From positions 3,534,001-3,598,000 of the forward strand of contig NZ_JAZHRT010000001.1 in assembly GCF_036924535.1 (NCBI RefSeq): a stretch of DNA of 64,000 bases. The letters run 5' to 3'. Of the stretch, positions 18,028 to 26,925 are shown one piece after another (position 1 is the first letter of the stretch; every line of letters begins with the position of its first letter). The notes under the pieces were generated by a model. That model worked only from the letters and a program-made list of their open reading frames with translations, did no database searches and was not told the DNA's origin. This DNA comes from Bradyrhizobium sp. AZCC 2262. Lineage in GTDB: Bacteria; Pseudomonadota; Alphaproteobacteria; Rhizobiales; Xanthobacteraceae. A program made the position numbers and the translations under genes.

Positions 18028-19497
18028 ATGAAGTTTGGGGAAAATAAGTCAGCGATGCGAACCGTGGCGGCGCGCACCCTGTTGTTATCGGCCGTCGCCA
18101 CGCTGACGCTCGCTCCGCTGCTGCCCGTCGTCGCCGCCGAGTCCGACAAGGATCCCGTGACGACCTCCGCCATCGGCCCGGCCAAGATGCGCTTCCTGTC
18201 GCTCGGCATCGGCAAGTCCGTGGTCGTCGATCTGCCCCGCGACGTCAAGGATGTGCTGGTCGCGGACCCGAAGATCGCCAATGCCGTCGTTCGTTCCTCG
18301 CAACGCGCCTATATCATCGGCGGCGCGGTCGGCCAGACCAACGTCGTGTTTTTCGACGCCGATGGCCAGCAAGTCGCCTCCTACGACATCGCGGTCAAGC
18401 GTGACCTCAACGGCGTGCGCGCCGCGCTGAAGCAGACCCTGCCCGGCATCCAGATCGAGGGCGTCGGCGACAGCGTCGTCCTGACCGGCTCCGTATCCTC
18501 TCCGGTCGAGGCCCAGCAAGCCGGCGAGATCGCGGCGCGGCTGGTCGGCGGCGCCGAGAAGGTTGTCAACTCGATCGTCGTCCGCGGCCGCGACCAGGTG
18601 ATGCTCAAGGTCACCGTCGCGGAAGTGCGGCGCGACATCGTCAAGCAATTGGGCGTCGATCTCAGTGCCAGCATGAATTACGGCACCGCGGCGGTCGTTT
18701 TCAACAATAGCAATCCGTTCACCGCCAATAATGCTCCGCTCGTCGCCGGCAACGGATTGGCTGCGGCGGCCTTGAACAAAGCTGGTCTGCCGTCGGTCAC
18801 CGCGACCCTGCGCGCGATGGAGAGCGCGGGCGTGGTGCGGACGCTGGCGGAGCCAAATCTGACGGCGATCTCCGGCGAGTCCGCGACATTCATTTCAGGC
18901 GGCGAATTTCCGATCCCGACCGGCGTCACCTGCCAAACGACGACGGCGGGCGCGATCGGACAATGCGTGCAGACGGTCAGTTTCAAGAAGTTCGGCATCT
19001 CGCTCAACTTCACACCGGTCGTGCTGACCGAGGGACGGATCAGCCTGAGGGTGATGACCGAAGTGTCGGAAGTCTCGACCGAAAACGCTTTGCAGGGCGG
19101 TGCCGGCGGAACAACGATTCCCTCGATCAAGACGCGGCGCGCGGAAACCACGCTGGAAATTCCGTCCGGCGGCTCGGTCGCGATGGCGGGACTGATCCAG
19201 GAACAAACCAAGCAGGCCATCAACGGAATGCCCGGCGCGGACCAGATCCCGATTCTGGGAGGGCTTTTCAGGAGCCAGGACTACGTCAACCATCAGACCG
19301 AGCTGATGGTCATCGTGACACCCTATGTCGTCCGCGCGGTGGCGCAGAAGGAACTGTCGCGGCCCGATGACGGCTTTGCCCCGGCATCCGATTCACAATC
19401 CGCTTTGCTCGGGCGCATCAACCGAATCTACGGCGTCGCCGCCCGCGTCGATCCCGTCGGCGGGATGCAGGGCAATTTCGGCTTCATCATTGATTGA
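18028..19497 (+). CDS. cpaC: Flp pilus secretin CpaC (RcpA)
   Basis: 489-residue secretin forming the outer-membrane pore of the Flp pilus. It has a signal peptide (TLLLSAVATLTLAPLLPVVAA), an N-terminal domain (GKSVVVDLPRDVKDVLVADP), a BON-like segment (QTLPGIQIEGVGDSVVLTGS) and the secretin core (LAEPNLTAISGESATFISGG; TELMVIVTPYVVRAV). I chose ATG 18028 because AAAGGA stands about eight bases upstream. A GTG at 18007 overlapping the cpaB stop is possible. The gene is followed 40 bases later by cpaD. Confidence 0.94.
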   Translation: MKFGENKSAMRTVAARTLLLSAVATLTLAPLLPVVAAESDKDPVTTSAIGPAKMRFLSLGIGKSVVVDLPRDVKDVLVADPKIANAVVRSSQRAYIIGGAVGQTNVVFFDADGQQVASYDIAVKRDLNGVRAALKQTLPGIQIEGVGDSVVLTGSVSSPVEAQQAGEIAARLVGGAEKVVNSIVVRGRDQVMLKVTVAEVRRDIVKQLGVDLSASMNYGTAAVVFNNSNPFTANNAPLVAGNGLAAAALNKAGLPSVTATLRAMESAGVVRTLAEPNLTAISGESATFISGGEFPIPTGVTCQTTTAGAIGQCVQTVSFKKFGISLNFTPVVLTEGRISLRVMTEVSEVSTENALQGGAGGTTIPSIKTRRAETTLEIPSGGSVAMAGLIQEQTKQAINGMPGADQIPILGGLFRSQDYVNHQTELMVIVTPYVVRAVAQKELSRPDDGFAPASDSQSALLGRINRIYGVAARVDPVGGMQGNFGFIID

Positions 19498-19537
19498 GAT
19501 GCAGGACTGTTCACCGAGTGGGGACGAGGACAGAACG

Positions 19538-20272
19538 ATGACAACGAGAATTCCGCTCTATCGGGTCAAGGCTTTGCCGATGCTTGGCGCCCTGCTCGGG
19601 CTTTCGTCGGCGCTGGGCGCCTGCGTGCCGCACACCACGGAAATCACGACCGCCAGCGTCGATTACCGCGACCGTCATCCGATCGCGGTGACCGAAGCCG
19701 ACCGCTCGATCGTGGTGTTCGTCGGTCATGCCCGCGGCGGCCTCTCCGGGTCGCAACGTACCGACGTCATGGGACTGGCGCAGACCTGGGTGCGTGAAGG
19801 CACCGGCGCCATCATCGCCGATGTCCCGATCGATACGCCGAACGCGCGCGCGGCGGCGGCATCGTTCCGGGAAATCCAGTCGGTGCTGATGGCGGGCGGC
19901 GTGCCCTCGCGCGCCATCACGCTGCGTCACTACCGGCCCGACGATGCCCGTACGCTGCCGACGATCCGGCTCAGCTATCCGAAAATTACCGCCGTCGCCG
20001 GACCTTGCGGCCTGTGGCCGCAAGACCTCGGACCGAATATCGACAATGTCGCCTACAATGAAAATCGCCCGTTCCACAATTTCGGCTGCGCCACCCAGCG
20101 CAACCTGGCCGCGATGATCGACAATCCCGCCGATCTCGAACAGCCGCGCCCCGAAAGCCCCGCCTATACGCCACGGCGCGATGTCGGCTTTGAAAAATAC
20201 CGCAAGGGCATTTCGACAGCGACCAGCTATCCCGAATCCGATAAAGCCAAACTCAGCGATACAGGCAAATGA
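19538..20272 (+). CDS. cpaD: Flp pilus assembly lipoprotein CpaD
   Basis: 244-residue CpaD-family outer-membrane protein, a partner of the CpaC secretin. The signal peptide ends in a lipobox-like ALGAC at about residue 28. Characteristic core segments are IVVFVGHARGGLSGSQRTDV and CGLWPQDLGPNIDN near the C-terminus. ATG 19538 has GGACGAGGA seven bases upstream. The stop overlaps the cpaE start (ATGA), showing translational coupling. Confidence 0.93.
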   Translation: MTTRIPLYRVKALPMLGALLGLSSALGACVPHTTEITTASVDYRDRHPIAVTEADRSIVVFVGHARGGLSGSQRTDVMGLAQTWVREGTGAIIADVPIDTPNARAAAASFREIQSVLMAGGVPSRAITLRHYRPDDARTLPTIRLSYPKITAVAGPCGLWPQDLGPNIDNVAYNENRPFHNFGCATQRNLAAMIDNPADLEQPRPESPAYTPRRDVGFEKYRKGISTATSYPESDKAKLSDTGK

Positions 20273-21552
20273 TCAGCCGCGTCTTTCAAAACTCAGACGA
20301 TCAACTCGACGACACGCCGGCGCAGCCCGAGGAATACATCTCGCCGGCGCCACGCGTATCAGTGCAGGCCTTTTGCGGCAGTGTCGCGGTCGCAACCGCG
20401 GCGCGCGCAGCGAGCGAAGACCGCCGTCTCGGCAAGGCCCACCTTTCGGTTCACATGGGCGGCATCGCCGCGGCCATCGACGCCTACCACACGGCGCCGA
20501 CGCCGAACGTCATTTTGCTGGAGACCGAACCCGGCAAGGACATCCTCGAAGGGCTCGATGAACTCGCGACCGTCTGCGACGCCGGAACCCGCGTCGTCGT
20601 GATCGGCAACGCCAACGACGTCACGCCCTATCGCGAACTGGTGAGGCGCGGCGTCAGCGACTACGTGACCGGCCCCGTCGAACCGATCGATGTCGTGCGG
20701 GCAATATGCGGTCTCTACGCGGCCTCCGAGGCTGCGGCCGTCGGCCGCATCATCGCCGTGGTCGGCGCCAAGGGCGGCGTCGGCGCCTCCACCGTCGCGC
20801 ACAACGTGGCCTGGGCGATCGCGCGCGATCTCGCGCTCGATTCCGTCGTGATCGATCTCGACCTTGCCTTCGGCACCGCCAGCCTCGATTACAACCAGGA
20901 TCCGGTTCAAGGCATCGCCAATGCGGTCTTCCAGCCGGAACGGCCGGACTCCGCCTTCATGGAGCGCCTGCTGGCGAAATGCACCGACCGCCTCGACCTG
21001 CTGGCGGCGCCGGCAACATTGGACCAGGTCTATGATTTCGGCGCCGATGCGTTCGATGCAATCTTCGATACGATGCGCATGACCACCCCCTGCATCGTGC
21101 TCGACGTCCCCCATCAATGGTCGGCGTGGACCAAGCGCACGCTGGTCGGCGCGGACGACATTCTGATCGTCGCCGAACCCGATCTCGCCAACATGCGCAA
21201 CGCCAAGAACATGCTGAACGTGCTGAAGGCGGCGCGGCCCAACGACCGGCCACCGCTCTATTGCCTCAACCAGGTCGGCATGCACAAGCGTCCGGAGATC
21301 TCCACGCGCGAATTCGCCAAGGCGATCGAGAGTCAGCCGATCGCGGCCATCCCGTTCGACTCGAAGATGTTCGGCACCGCCGCCAATAACGGCCAGATGA
21401 TCGCGCAAATATCGGCCAAGCATCGCACCACCGCGATGTTCCTGCAGATGGCGCAGCGCCTGACCGGCCACGCGGTAACCAAGCGGTCCCGGGTCTCGTT
21501 CCTGGAGCCGATCATCAAGAAGCTGCAGGGCACGAAGGCTCGCAGGGCCTGA
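20269..21552 (+). CDS. cpaE: Pilus assembly ATPase/localisation protein CpaE (TadZ)
   Basis: 427-residue ParA/MinD-like ATPase that marks the site of Tad pilus assembly. It has a degenerate receiver-like N-terminal domain (about residues 30-150), then a deviant Walker A VVGAKGGVGASTVAHN (about residue 163), the DxD loop VVIDLDLAFGTASLDY, and a Walker B-like VLDVPHQWSAWT. The last gene of the cpaBCDE block, followed by a strong hairpin. The normally adjacent cpaF, tadB and tadC are not downstream in this window. Confidence 0.94.
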   Translation: MISRVFQNSDDQLDDTPAQPEEYISPAPRVSVQAFCGSVAVATAARAASEDRRLGKAHLSVHMGGIAAAIDAYHTAPTPNVILLETEPGKDILEGLDELATVCDAGTRVVVIGNANDVTPYRELVRRGVSDYVTGPVEPIDVVRAICGLYAASEAAAVGRIIAVVGAKGGVGASTVAHNVAWAIARDLALDSVVIDLDLAFGTASLDYNQDPVQGIANAVFQPERPDSAFMERLLAKCTDRLDLLAAPATLDQVYDFGADAFDAIFDTMRMTTPCIVLDVPHQWSAWTKRTLVGADDILIVAEPDLANMRNAKNMLNVLKAARPNDRPPLYCLNQVGMHKRPEISTREFAKAIESQPIAAIPFDSKMFGTAANNGQMIAQISAKHRTTAMFLQMAQRLTGHAVTKRSRVSFLEPIIKKLQGTKARRA

Positions 21553-21561
21553 GCAAGAACA

Positions 21562-21592
21562 AAGGCGGCAGCGGCTGGGTCGTTGCCGCCTT
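21562..21592. terminator. Hairpin between convergent cpaE and tadD
   Basis: A 12-base stem (AAGGCGGCAGCG, then CGTTGCCGCCTT) with a seven-base loop, flanked by a further GAGCAAG/CTTGCTC pairing. It sits between the cpaE stop and the stop of tadD on the other strand, so it can end transcription from either side. There is no long T-run, making it a stem-only terminator candidate. Confidence 0.6.
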
Positions 21593-21680
21593 GCTCGGTT
21601 GCGATGGAATCGATTGACGCGTTTTCTTGGCGCGTCACCTGCGGATCAAGTCCGAGGGCATGCTTCGCTGGAAAATGCCT

Positions 21681-22508
21681 TTACTCGGTGCGTCCGGCGG
21701 CCGCGATCGGCATCTTCTCGACTTCGGCCCGCGCATTCTCTTTTTCCTTGCGCGACAGTAACTGCTTCAACTGTGCGACGTTTGCGGCGGCCTCGGCGGG
21801 CGGCAGATCGGCCTTCACGATCTTTTCGGCCTCGGCGAACCGGCCCTGCAGGCCAACCACTAGCGCCAGGTTGGCGCGTACGCGCAGATCGGTCGGCGCG
21901 AGGCCGTGGGCGCGGCGCAGCGTCTCCTCGGCCTTGGGCAGCTCTTTCGAAAGCACGTAGGACAGTCCGAGGTTGGACAGCACCAGCGGCTGGCCGGGCA
22001 CGATCTTCAGCGCGCTCGAGTAATATTGCCGCGCCTCCTCGTAGCGGCCGAGCTGATCCAGCGTCGCGCCCTGCGCCGAGAGCAGCCGCCAATCGGGATC
22101 GTCGGGGCTATGGGCGCGGCCGAGCACCTCGAAGGCCTGCTGGAAGTTGCCGTTATCGGCCAGCGCGCGGCCATAGGCGGCGAGCAGCAGCTTGTTGCCG
22201 GGATGGGCGATCGTTGCCTGTTCGAGCACCGCAACCGCCTGCGCCCGCTGTCCTGAGGCGCGGAGCGCCTTGCCGTATTTCAGCGCGGCGTCGGCATCCT
22301 TCGGATCGGCGCGATAGCGTTCCTGGTAGAGGTCGGCGTCGCGACGCGGATCGCTGGCGCGACCGGCGTCGGCCTTCTCGTCGATCGAACCGGTAATGTC
22401 CGACAGTCCCGCGGTCTGGCAGCTGCCAAGCCCCAACGCCAGGATCAGGGTCGATGTGCACGCAAGAAGTCGCGCAAGGCGGGATGGATTGAGCAACTTC
22501 TGTCGCAT
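21681..22508 (-). CDS. tadD: TadD-like TPR lipoprotein (pilus assembly)
   Basis: 275-residue tetratricopeptide-repeat lipoprotein. The signal peptide ends in a lipobox LALGLGSC (Cys about residue 29). Four to five TPR units follow (for example DAALKYGKALRASGQRAQAV, LSAQGATLDQLGRYEEARQY, PLVLSNLGLSYVLSKELPKA). TadD proteins are needed for Flp pilus biogenesis, probably assisting the secretin. ATG 22508 is used because it starts directly at the basic signal-peptide region. It is transcribed toward cpaE, from its own promoter or together with the upstream PilZ gene 168 bases away. Confidence 0.88.
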   Translation of the reverse strand: MRQKLLNPSRLARLLACTSTLILALGLGSCQTAGLSDITGSIDEKADAGRASDPRRDADLYQERYRADPKDADAALKYGKALRASGQRAQAVAVLEQATIAHPGNKLLLAAYGRALADNGNFQQAFEVLGRAHSPDDPDWRLLSAQGATLDQLGRYEEARQYYSSALKIVPGQPLVLSNLGLSYVLSKELPKAEETLRRAHGLAPTDLRVRANLALVVGLQGRFAEAEKIVKADLPPAEAAANVAQLKQLLSRKEKENARAEVEKMPIAAAGRTE

Positions 22509-22676
22509 TGTAGCTGGACTCACGGCGGGAACTGTCCAGAAACACTCACAGCTTAACCCTAAGTTCAGGTTAAGTTCGCCCACCTTTGCGGTAATCGGTG
22601 ACCTTTGCAGCCCGCTACGCGCCGGCCGGGCGCCTGCATCCAGCCCGAGCCGTCCCGTACCGGCGCAACCGAGCGC

Positions 22677-22922
22677 CTAGTCGAGGAATTGCGCGCCGAG
22701 CTCGCAGCCGATTCGCCAGGCCAGCCGGCACTGACGCGGCCTACCCTCCGAGAAGATCACCGTAAATTCGGAAGGAATTTCGGGATATTCGGCGATGATC
22801 TTCACGCCGCCATCCGACATGTCGGAAATCATGCAATCGCGCGGCAATCCGCCGGTTGCGAACTGTATTTTTGCAAAGCTTCTGCACGCCCGACGTTCGC
22901 TGCTGCGGCGATTCGCATACAT
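22677..22922 (-). CDS. PilZ-domain protein
   Basis: 81-residue stand-alone PilZ domain, a family that usually binds cyclic-di-GMP. Motif elements are RRSSERRACR at the N-terminus (the RxxxR part) and DMSDGGVKI in the middle (the D/NxSxxG part), ending in LAWRIGCELGAQF. Both halves of the ligand signature are visible, so binding is plausible. It lies upstream of tadD on the same strand, and a link to surface attachment is suggested by context only. Confidence 0.85.
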   Translation of the reverse strand: MYANRRSSERRACRSFAKIQFATGGLPRDCMISDMSDGGVKIIAEYPEIPSEFTVIFSEGRPRQCRLAWRIGCELGAQFLD

Positions 22923-23204
22923 GTCTATCCCTGACCCTGCTTGATGTTATTCACCCGATGGTGGATCAGCTTTACCGAAGAATTGTTGGAATTGGCCTAT
23001 CGCGGCGGCTCGCAATGTAACGGTTGTATTCGAATTCCGTTTACCGAACCTGCCGCCTGGCTGAAGGCCGAGGTTCTCGAGCGGCCGACAGCCGCGCCTG
23101 CCGGCGGCGCTCGGCGTCGCAATTTTCGGCAAATTAAAGGGTTGATCCCCCCTCGTTAGGCGATAGCCTGACCCCTCGACTCGATTTGGCGGAAACAAAA
23201 GCGC

Positions 23205-24893
23205 ATGGGAAGTCTGGTTCTTCTCGACTTGATGGGCGGTGTCGCGTTGCTGCTGTGGGGCCTGCATATGGTCCACAGCGGGATCCTGCGCGCGTTCGGG
23301 GCGGACCTGCGCCTGTTGCTGGCGAAGGCCCTGAGCAACCGCTTCACCGCTTTTGGCGCCGGCCTTGGTCTGACCGCCCTGCTCCAAAGCAGCACCGCAA
23401 CCGCGCTGATCACCAGCTCCTTTACGTCGGAGGGACTCGTGAGCCTGGTGCCCGCGCTCGCCATCATGCTCGGCGCCAATGTCGGCACCACGCTGATCGT
23501 GCAGGTCCTGTCGTTCAACATATCAGCCGTGGCGCCGGTGCTGTTCATCATCGGCCTGGTCGCCTTCCGCAGCGGGCCGCGCTCGCGCATCAAGGACATC
23601 GGCCGTGTCTTTATCGGGCTCGGCCTGATGCTGCTGGCGCTGCATATCCTGCTCAATACGCTGGCGCCTGCGGAGAACGCTCCGGGTGTGCGCGTGTTCA
23701 TGAACGCGATCACCGGCGATCCCGTGCTCTGCATCCTGTTCGCCGCGATCGTGACCTGGCTGGTGCATTCCAGCGTCGCCAGCGTGCTGCTGGTGATGTC
23801 GCTGGCCTATGCGCATTTCATCACGCCCTACGCGGCGCTGGCGCTCGTGCTCGGCGCCAACCTCGGCAGCGCCATCAATCCGATCGTCGAGGGCGCACGC
23901 CGCGACAATCCCGCGAGCTATCGCCTGCCGCTGGGCAACCTCGTCAACCGGCTTGCCGGCATCCTGCTGGTGGTGCCGTTCCTGCAGCCGATCGCGGACC
24001 TGCTGATCTTGTGGCAGCCGGATCTCGCCAAGGCGACCGCCCTGTTCCACATCGCCTTCAACGTCGTGACCGCAGCTCTCTTCATCGGCCTGCTCGACGG
24101 CATGGCGCAGCTGTTGAAGAGGTTGCTGCCCGAGCGCGTCAAGGAGGCCAACGCGTCAGGGCCGCGCTATCTCGACGAGAGCGCGCTGGAGACGCCCTCG
24201 CTCGCTTTGGCCGATGCCGCCCGCGAGACCCTGCATATGGGCGATCACGTCGAAATCATGCTGCGCAAGGTGATGGCGGCGATGATGACCAACGACCGGG
24301 CGCTGGTCGACCAGGTCTCGCAGATGGACAACAGCGTCGACAGCCTCGATGAGGCGATCAAGCTCTACGTCACAAAGCTCACCCGCGGCAGTCTCGACGA
24401 GCGCGAGGGACAGCGGGCGATGGAGATCGTCTCCTTCGCCATCAACCTCGAGCATATCGGCGACATCATCGACAAGAATTTGAGCGAGCTCGCAACCAAG
24501 AAGATCAAGCGCCGGTTCCAGTTTTCGGCCGAGGGCGCCGAGGAGCTGTCTGCGTTCCACAAGCGCACGATGGATTCGCTTCGGATCGCGTTCGGCATCT
24601 TCATGTCCGGAGACGTCAATGAGGCGCGAAAGCTGCTGGCCGAGAAGGCCGCCCTGCGCAACGCCGAGCTGGCCGCGACCGAACGGCATCTCGACCGCCT
24701 GCGCGAAGGCCGGCCAGAAACCATCGAGACCACCTCGCTTCATCTCGATGTGCTGCGCGACCTCAGGCGTATCCACTCGCACATCTGCTCGGTCGCCTAC
24801 CCTGTGCTGGATGCCGCGGGTGAGTTGGCCGCCTATCGCAAGACCGAAACTGAATTGCCGACGCTGGCGGCGCCGGTGCCCGGCCGCCCGTAA
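23205..24893 (+). CDS. Na/Pi cotransporter family protein with PhoU-like C-terminus
   Basis: 562-residue inner-membrane protein of the NptA/YjbB group. The membrane part (residues 1 to about 310) has two inverted Na_Pi_cotrans repeats, with LLQSSTATALITSSF in the first and the degenerate VHSSVASVLLVMS in the second, plus MLGANVGTT and VLGANLGSA. Residues about 340-545 are helical and PhoU-like (MMTNDRALVDQVSQMDNSVD). It probably moves phosphate out of or into the cell with sodium. Its stop directly abuts the stop of the convergent LpxB-N-type gene. No PhoB box was identified. Confidence 0.9.
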   Translation: MGSLVLLDLMGGVALLLWGLHMVHSGILRAFGADLRLLLAKALSNRFTAFGAGLGLTALLQSSTATALITSSFTSEGLVSLVPALAIMLGANVGTTLIVQVLSFNISAVAPVLFIIGLVAFRSGPRSRIKDIGRVFIGLGLMLLALHILLNTLAPAENAPGVRVFMNAITGDPVLCILFAAIVTWLVHSSVASVLLVMSLAYAHFITPYAALALVLGANLGSAINPIVEGARRDNPASYRLPLGNLVNRLAGILLVVPFLQPIADLLILWQPDLAKATALFHIAFNVVTAALFIGLLDGMAQLLKRLLPERVKEANASGPRYLDESALETPSLALADAARETLHMGDHVEIMLRKVMAAMMTNDRALVDQVSQMDNSVDSLDEAIKLYVTKLTRGSLDEREGQRAMEIVSFAINLEHIGDIIDKNLSELATKKIKRRFQFSAEGAEELSAFHKRTMDSLRIAFGIFMSGDVNEARKLLAEKAALRNAELAATERHLDRLREGRPETIETTSLHLDVLRDLRRIHSHICSVAYPVLDAAGELAAYRKTETELPTLAAPVPGRP

Positions 24894-25232
24894 TCAGCGA
24901 TCCAGCGTCTTCGACGCGGTGGCGCGGTTCTTCACGATCAGCATGATGTTTCTGATGTAGATGATGGTGGCCAGCGACTGGCCGATGATGATCACGGGTT
25001 CGCGTTTGGCGATACCGTAGATCAGCGTCATCATGCCGCCGCCCATCGAGAAGAACCAGAACGCCATCGGCACCACGCTTTGACCGGCGCGTTCGCTCGA
25101 TATCCACTGCACCAGGAAGCGGGCGGTGAACAGCAATTGCGCGACCAGCCCGAAGGCCAGCCAGAAATCGAACTTGGCGACGAAAACGTCGTAGAGATAA
25201 TCGCCAAGCGCCTGGCCGTATTGAATCAGCAT
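24894..25232 (-). CDS. LpxB N-terminal-domain (LAB_N) small membrane protein
   Basis: 112-residue membrane protein with three hydrophobic segments matching the N-terminal domain family found at the start of some lipid-A-disaccharide synthases. Hallmarks are LLFTARFLVQWISSERAGQS, PMAFWFFSMGGGMMTLIYGI and GQSLATIIYIRNIMLI. The start ATG 25232 overlaps the stop of the upstream glycosyltransferase gene by one base, so the two are co-translated. Such stand-alone LAB_N proteins often accompany a polyprenyl-phosphate glycosyltransferase and probably help in lipid-linked sugar handling; the precise role here is inference. Confidence 0.9.
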   Translation of the reverse strand: MLIQYGQALGDYLYDVFVAKFDFWLAFGLVAQLLFTARFLVQWISSERAGQSVVPMAFWFFSMGGGMMTLIYGIAKREPVIIIGQSLATIIYIRNIMLIVKNRATASKTLDR

Positions 25233-25975
25233 CAGAGAACCTCGGTCGCAACGGGCGTGGACTTCTTGCGGCGGATCAGCCACCACACGCCAGCGAGATC
25301 CATGATCCCGATCCATAGCCGGTCAAAGAAGCCGTAATTGGACACGCCGGAATGGCGTGGGCGATCGATCACGTCGACATAGGCGATGTCAAAACCTTCG
25401 CGGCGCACCAGCGCCGGCAGAAAGCGGTGCAGCCCGTCGAAATAAGGCATCGACAGGAACACCTCGCGTGGGAATGCCTTCAAGCCGCAGCCGGTATCGC
25501 GGGTGCCATCGCTCAAGATTGCCTTGCGCACGCCGTTGGCGATCCGCGACTGCAATTTCTTGAAACCGGTGTCCTTGCGTCCGACCCGCTGGCCGGCCGC
25601 GAGGCCGATGCGGCCGCTGCCTTTTTCGACGGCCGCGATCAGATCGGGCAGGAACACCGGATTGTTCTGGCCGTCGCCGTCGAGCGTCGCGACGATGGCG
25701 CCGCGTGCGGCCCGCACGCCGCTGCGCACCGCTGCCGATTGCCCGGATGACGTGGCATGTTTCAGTTGCCGGAGCCGGGGGTGCTGCTTCATCAGGACCG
25801 CCAGCCGCTCGGCGGTCGCGTCCGTCGAACCGTCATTGACGTAGATGATCTCGTAGTTCCAGCGGCCGTCGAGCGCGCCAATGATTTCCGCAATCAACGG
25901 CGCGACGTTGTCAGCTTCGTTGCGCACCGGCACAACGATGGAAACGGCAACCGCATCTTTATCGGAGGAAAGCAA
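25232..25975 (-). CDS. Glycosyltransferase family 2, polyprenyl-phosphate sugar synthase-like
   Basis: GT-A glycosyltransferase of the DPM/ArnC group, transferring a nucleotide-sugar residue to a polyprenyl phosphate. It shows VSIVVPVRNEADNVAPLI, the DxD-like VATLDGDGQNNP, and QSRIANGVRKAILSDG followed by a C-terminal hydrophobic region. The start is uncertain: TTG 25975 is the first start-like codon before the domain (giving 247 residues). The frame stays open upstream through a 14-base tandem repeat to an ATG at 26155 inside the PAP2 gene. It sits between the PAP2 and LAB_N genes in a lipid/LPS decoration cluster. Confidence 0.88.
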   Translation of the reverse strand: MLSSDKDAVAVSIVVPVRNEADNVAPLIAEIIGALDGRWNYEIIYVNDGSTDATAERLAVLMKQHPRLRQLKHATSSGQSAAVRSGVRAARGAIVATLDGDGQNNPVFLPDLIAAVEKGSGRIGLAAGQRVGRKDTGFKKLQSRIANGVRKAILSDGTRDTGCGLKAFPREVFLSMPYFDGLHRFLPALVRREGFDIAYVDVIDRPRHSGVSNYGFFDRLWIGIMDLAGVWWLIRRKKSTPVATEVL

Positions 25976-25989
25976 AATCGGCGCTCGTG

Positions 25990-26031
25990 TCTTGGGTGGA
26001 TTTTCTTGGGTGAATTTTCTTGGGTGGATTT
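25990..26031. repeat. Three 14-base tandem repeats upstream of the GT2 coding domain
   Basis: Three head-to-tail copies of TCTTGGGTGGATTT (25990-26003, 26004-26017 with one mismatch, 26018-26031). They fall between the PAP2 stop and the GT2 domain. Because 14 is not a multiple of three, copy-number change would shift the upstream reading frame and so could alter which start codon is used. Confidence 0.9.
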
Positions 26032-26078
26032 GCCCGAAGCCGGAACCAGTCCTGTCAGGCTGTTGGCGGCGTCCGCTT

Positions 26079-26924
26079 TTATGGGGCGGAAGCGCCCCGG
26101 GCAACCCTTTTGAGGCGGCCGGACGAGGGTCCAACAAGGGACACAATGGTGCCATCGTGCCGGATCGCAAACCCGAGCCGGCGGGCCGCAAACCAATAGC
26201 GCACGAACATCGCACCGATGATCCCGACCAGCGCACCGGCCACCACGTCACTGGGGTGGTGGGCTACCAGCACCAGACGGGTCGCCGCGATGATGAGGGC
26301 ATAGACCACCATCGCAACGCGAGCCTTCGGCCAGACGGCCGACACCGCGAAAGCGAGCGCAAATGCGGTAGTGGCATGCCCGGAAGGGAAACTGTAGTAG
26401 GCCGGGTTTCCGGCGAAGTGCGAAAAGTTGAAGGCGTTGGCCTCGCCGCCGACAAACGGCCGGCCACGGCCAACGATCCATTTCAGGATTTCCGTGACGA
26501 GCACGGGCACGGCTACCGCCAGGAACAGGAATTGTAGCCGCGTTCCCAGCCCGAGCAACAGCGAGCGCTGGATTCCGCGCAAGGCCGGTGACGCCACCGC
26601 CACCAGGATCAACAGCACCGCCAGCACCGAGAGCACATATTCGTCTTTGCCGAAATCGGTCAGAATGCGAACCCACCACAGCGACGGATTTCCGCGCTTC
26701 GGCATCTGGGCGATTTCCCAGGCATCGAGCGCGTACATCAGCACCACGATCGCAACGCCCAGGCCGGCCGAAATCCACAAGATGTGACGCGCCGCCCGGC
26801 GGGCGGCTTCGGCGCGCCGCGAATGCGACGGCGTGCGCACGAGTTGCGCCAGTGATAGCCACGCCAGCGTCCCGAAGCGCGAAAGATAGTTTTTGGATTC
26901 AATGACAGCAGGGCTTCCGGCCAT
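26079..26924 (-). CDS. PAP2-family phosphatase, membrane-bound
   Basis: 281-residue integral membrane phosphatase of the PAP2/LpxE-like superfamily. All three catalytic motifs are visible: KWIVGRGRP, SFPSGHATTAFA and the RLVLVAHHPSDV stretch with the catalytic histidine. Five to six membrane helices are apparent. Likely substrates are undecaprenyl diphosphate, phosphatidic acid or lipid A phosphates. The gene starts one base after the stop of the ArnT-like gene and is in line with GT2 and LAB_N genes, suggesting a shared lipid-linked sugar pathway. Confidence 0.92.
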   Translation of the reverse strand: MAGSPAVIESKNYLSRFGTLAWLSLAQLVRTPSHSRRAEAARRAARHILWISAGLGVAIVVLMYALDAWEIAQMPKRGNPSLWWVRILTDFGKDEYVLSVLAVLLILVAVASPALRGIQRSLLLGLGTRLQFLFLAVAVPVLVTEILKWIVGRGRPFVGGEANAFNFSHFAGNPAYYSFPSGHATTAFALAFAVSAVWPKARVAMVVYALIIAATRLVLVAHHPSDVVAGALVGIIGAMFVRYWFAARRLGFAIRHDGTIVSLVGPSSGRLKRVARGASAP

Positions 26925-26925
26925 C

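Noticed and set aside
22941..23159. 72-codon plus-strand frame before the Na/Pi gene
   Set aside because: No family, no ribosome site; probably non-coding leader.
25990..26031. 14-base repeats as a transcription-factor iteron array
   Set aside because: They lie in a 5' coding/leader zone between two co-directional genes rather than at a promoter; a translation-start effect is more plausible.
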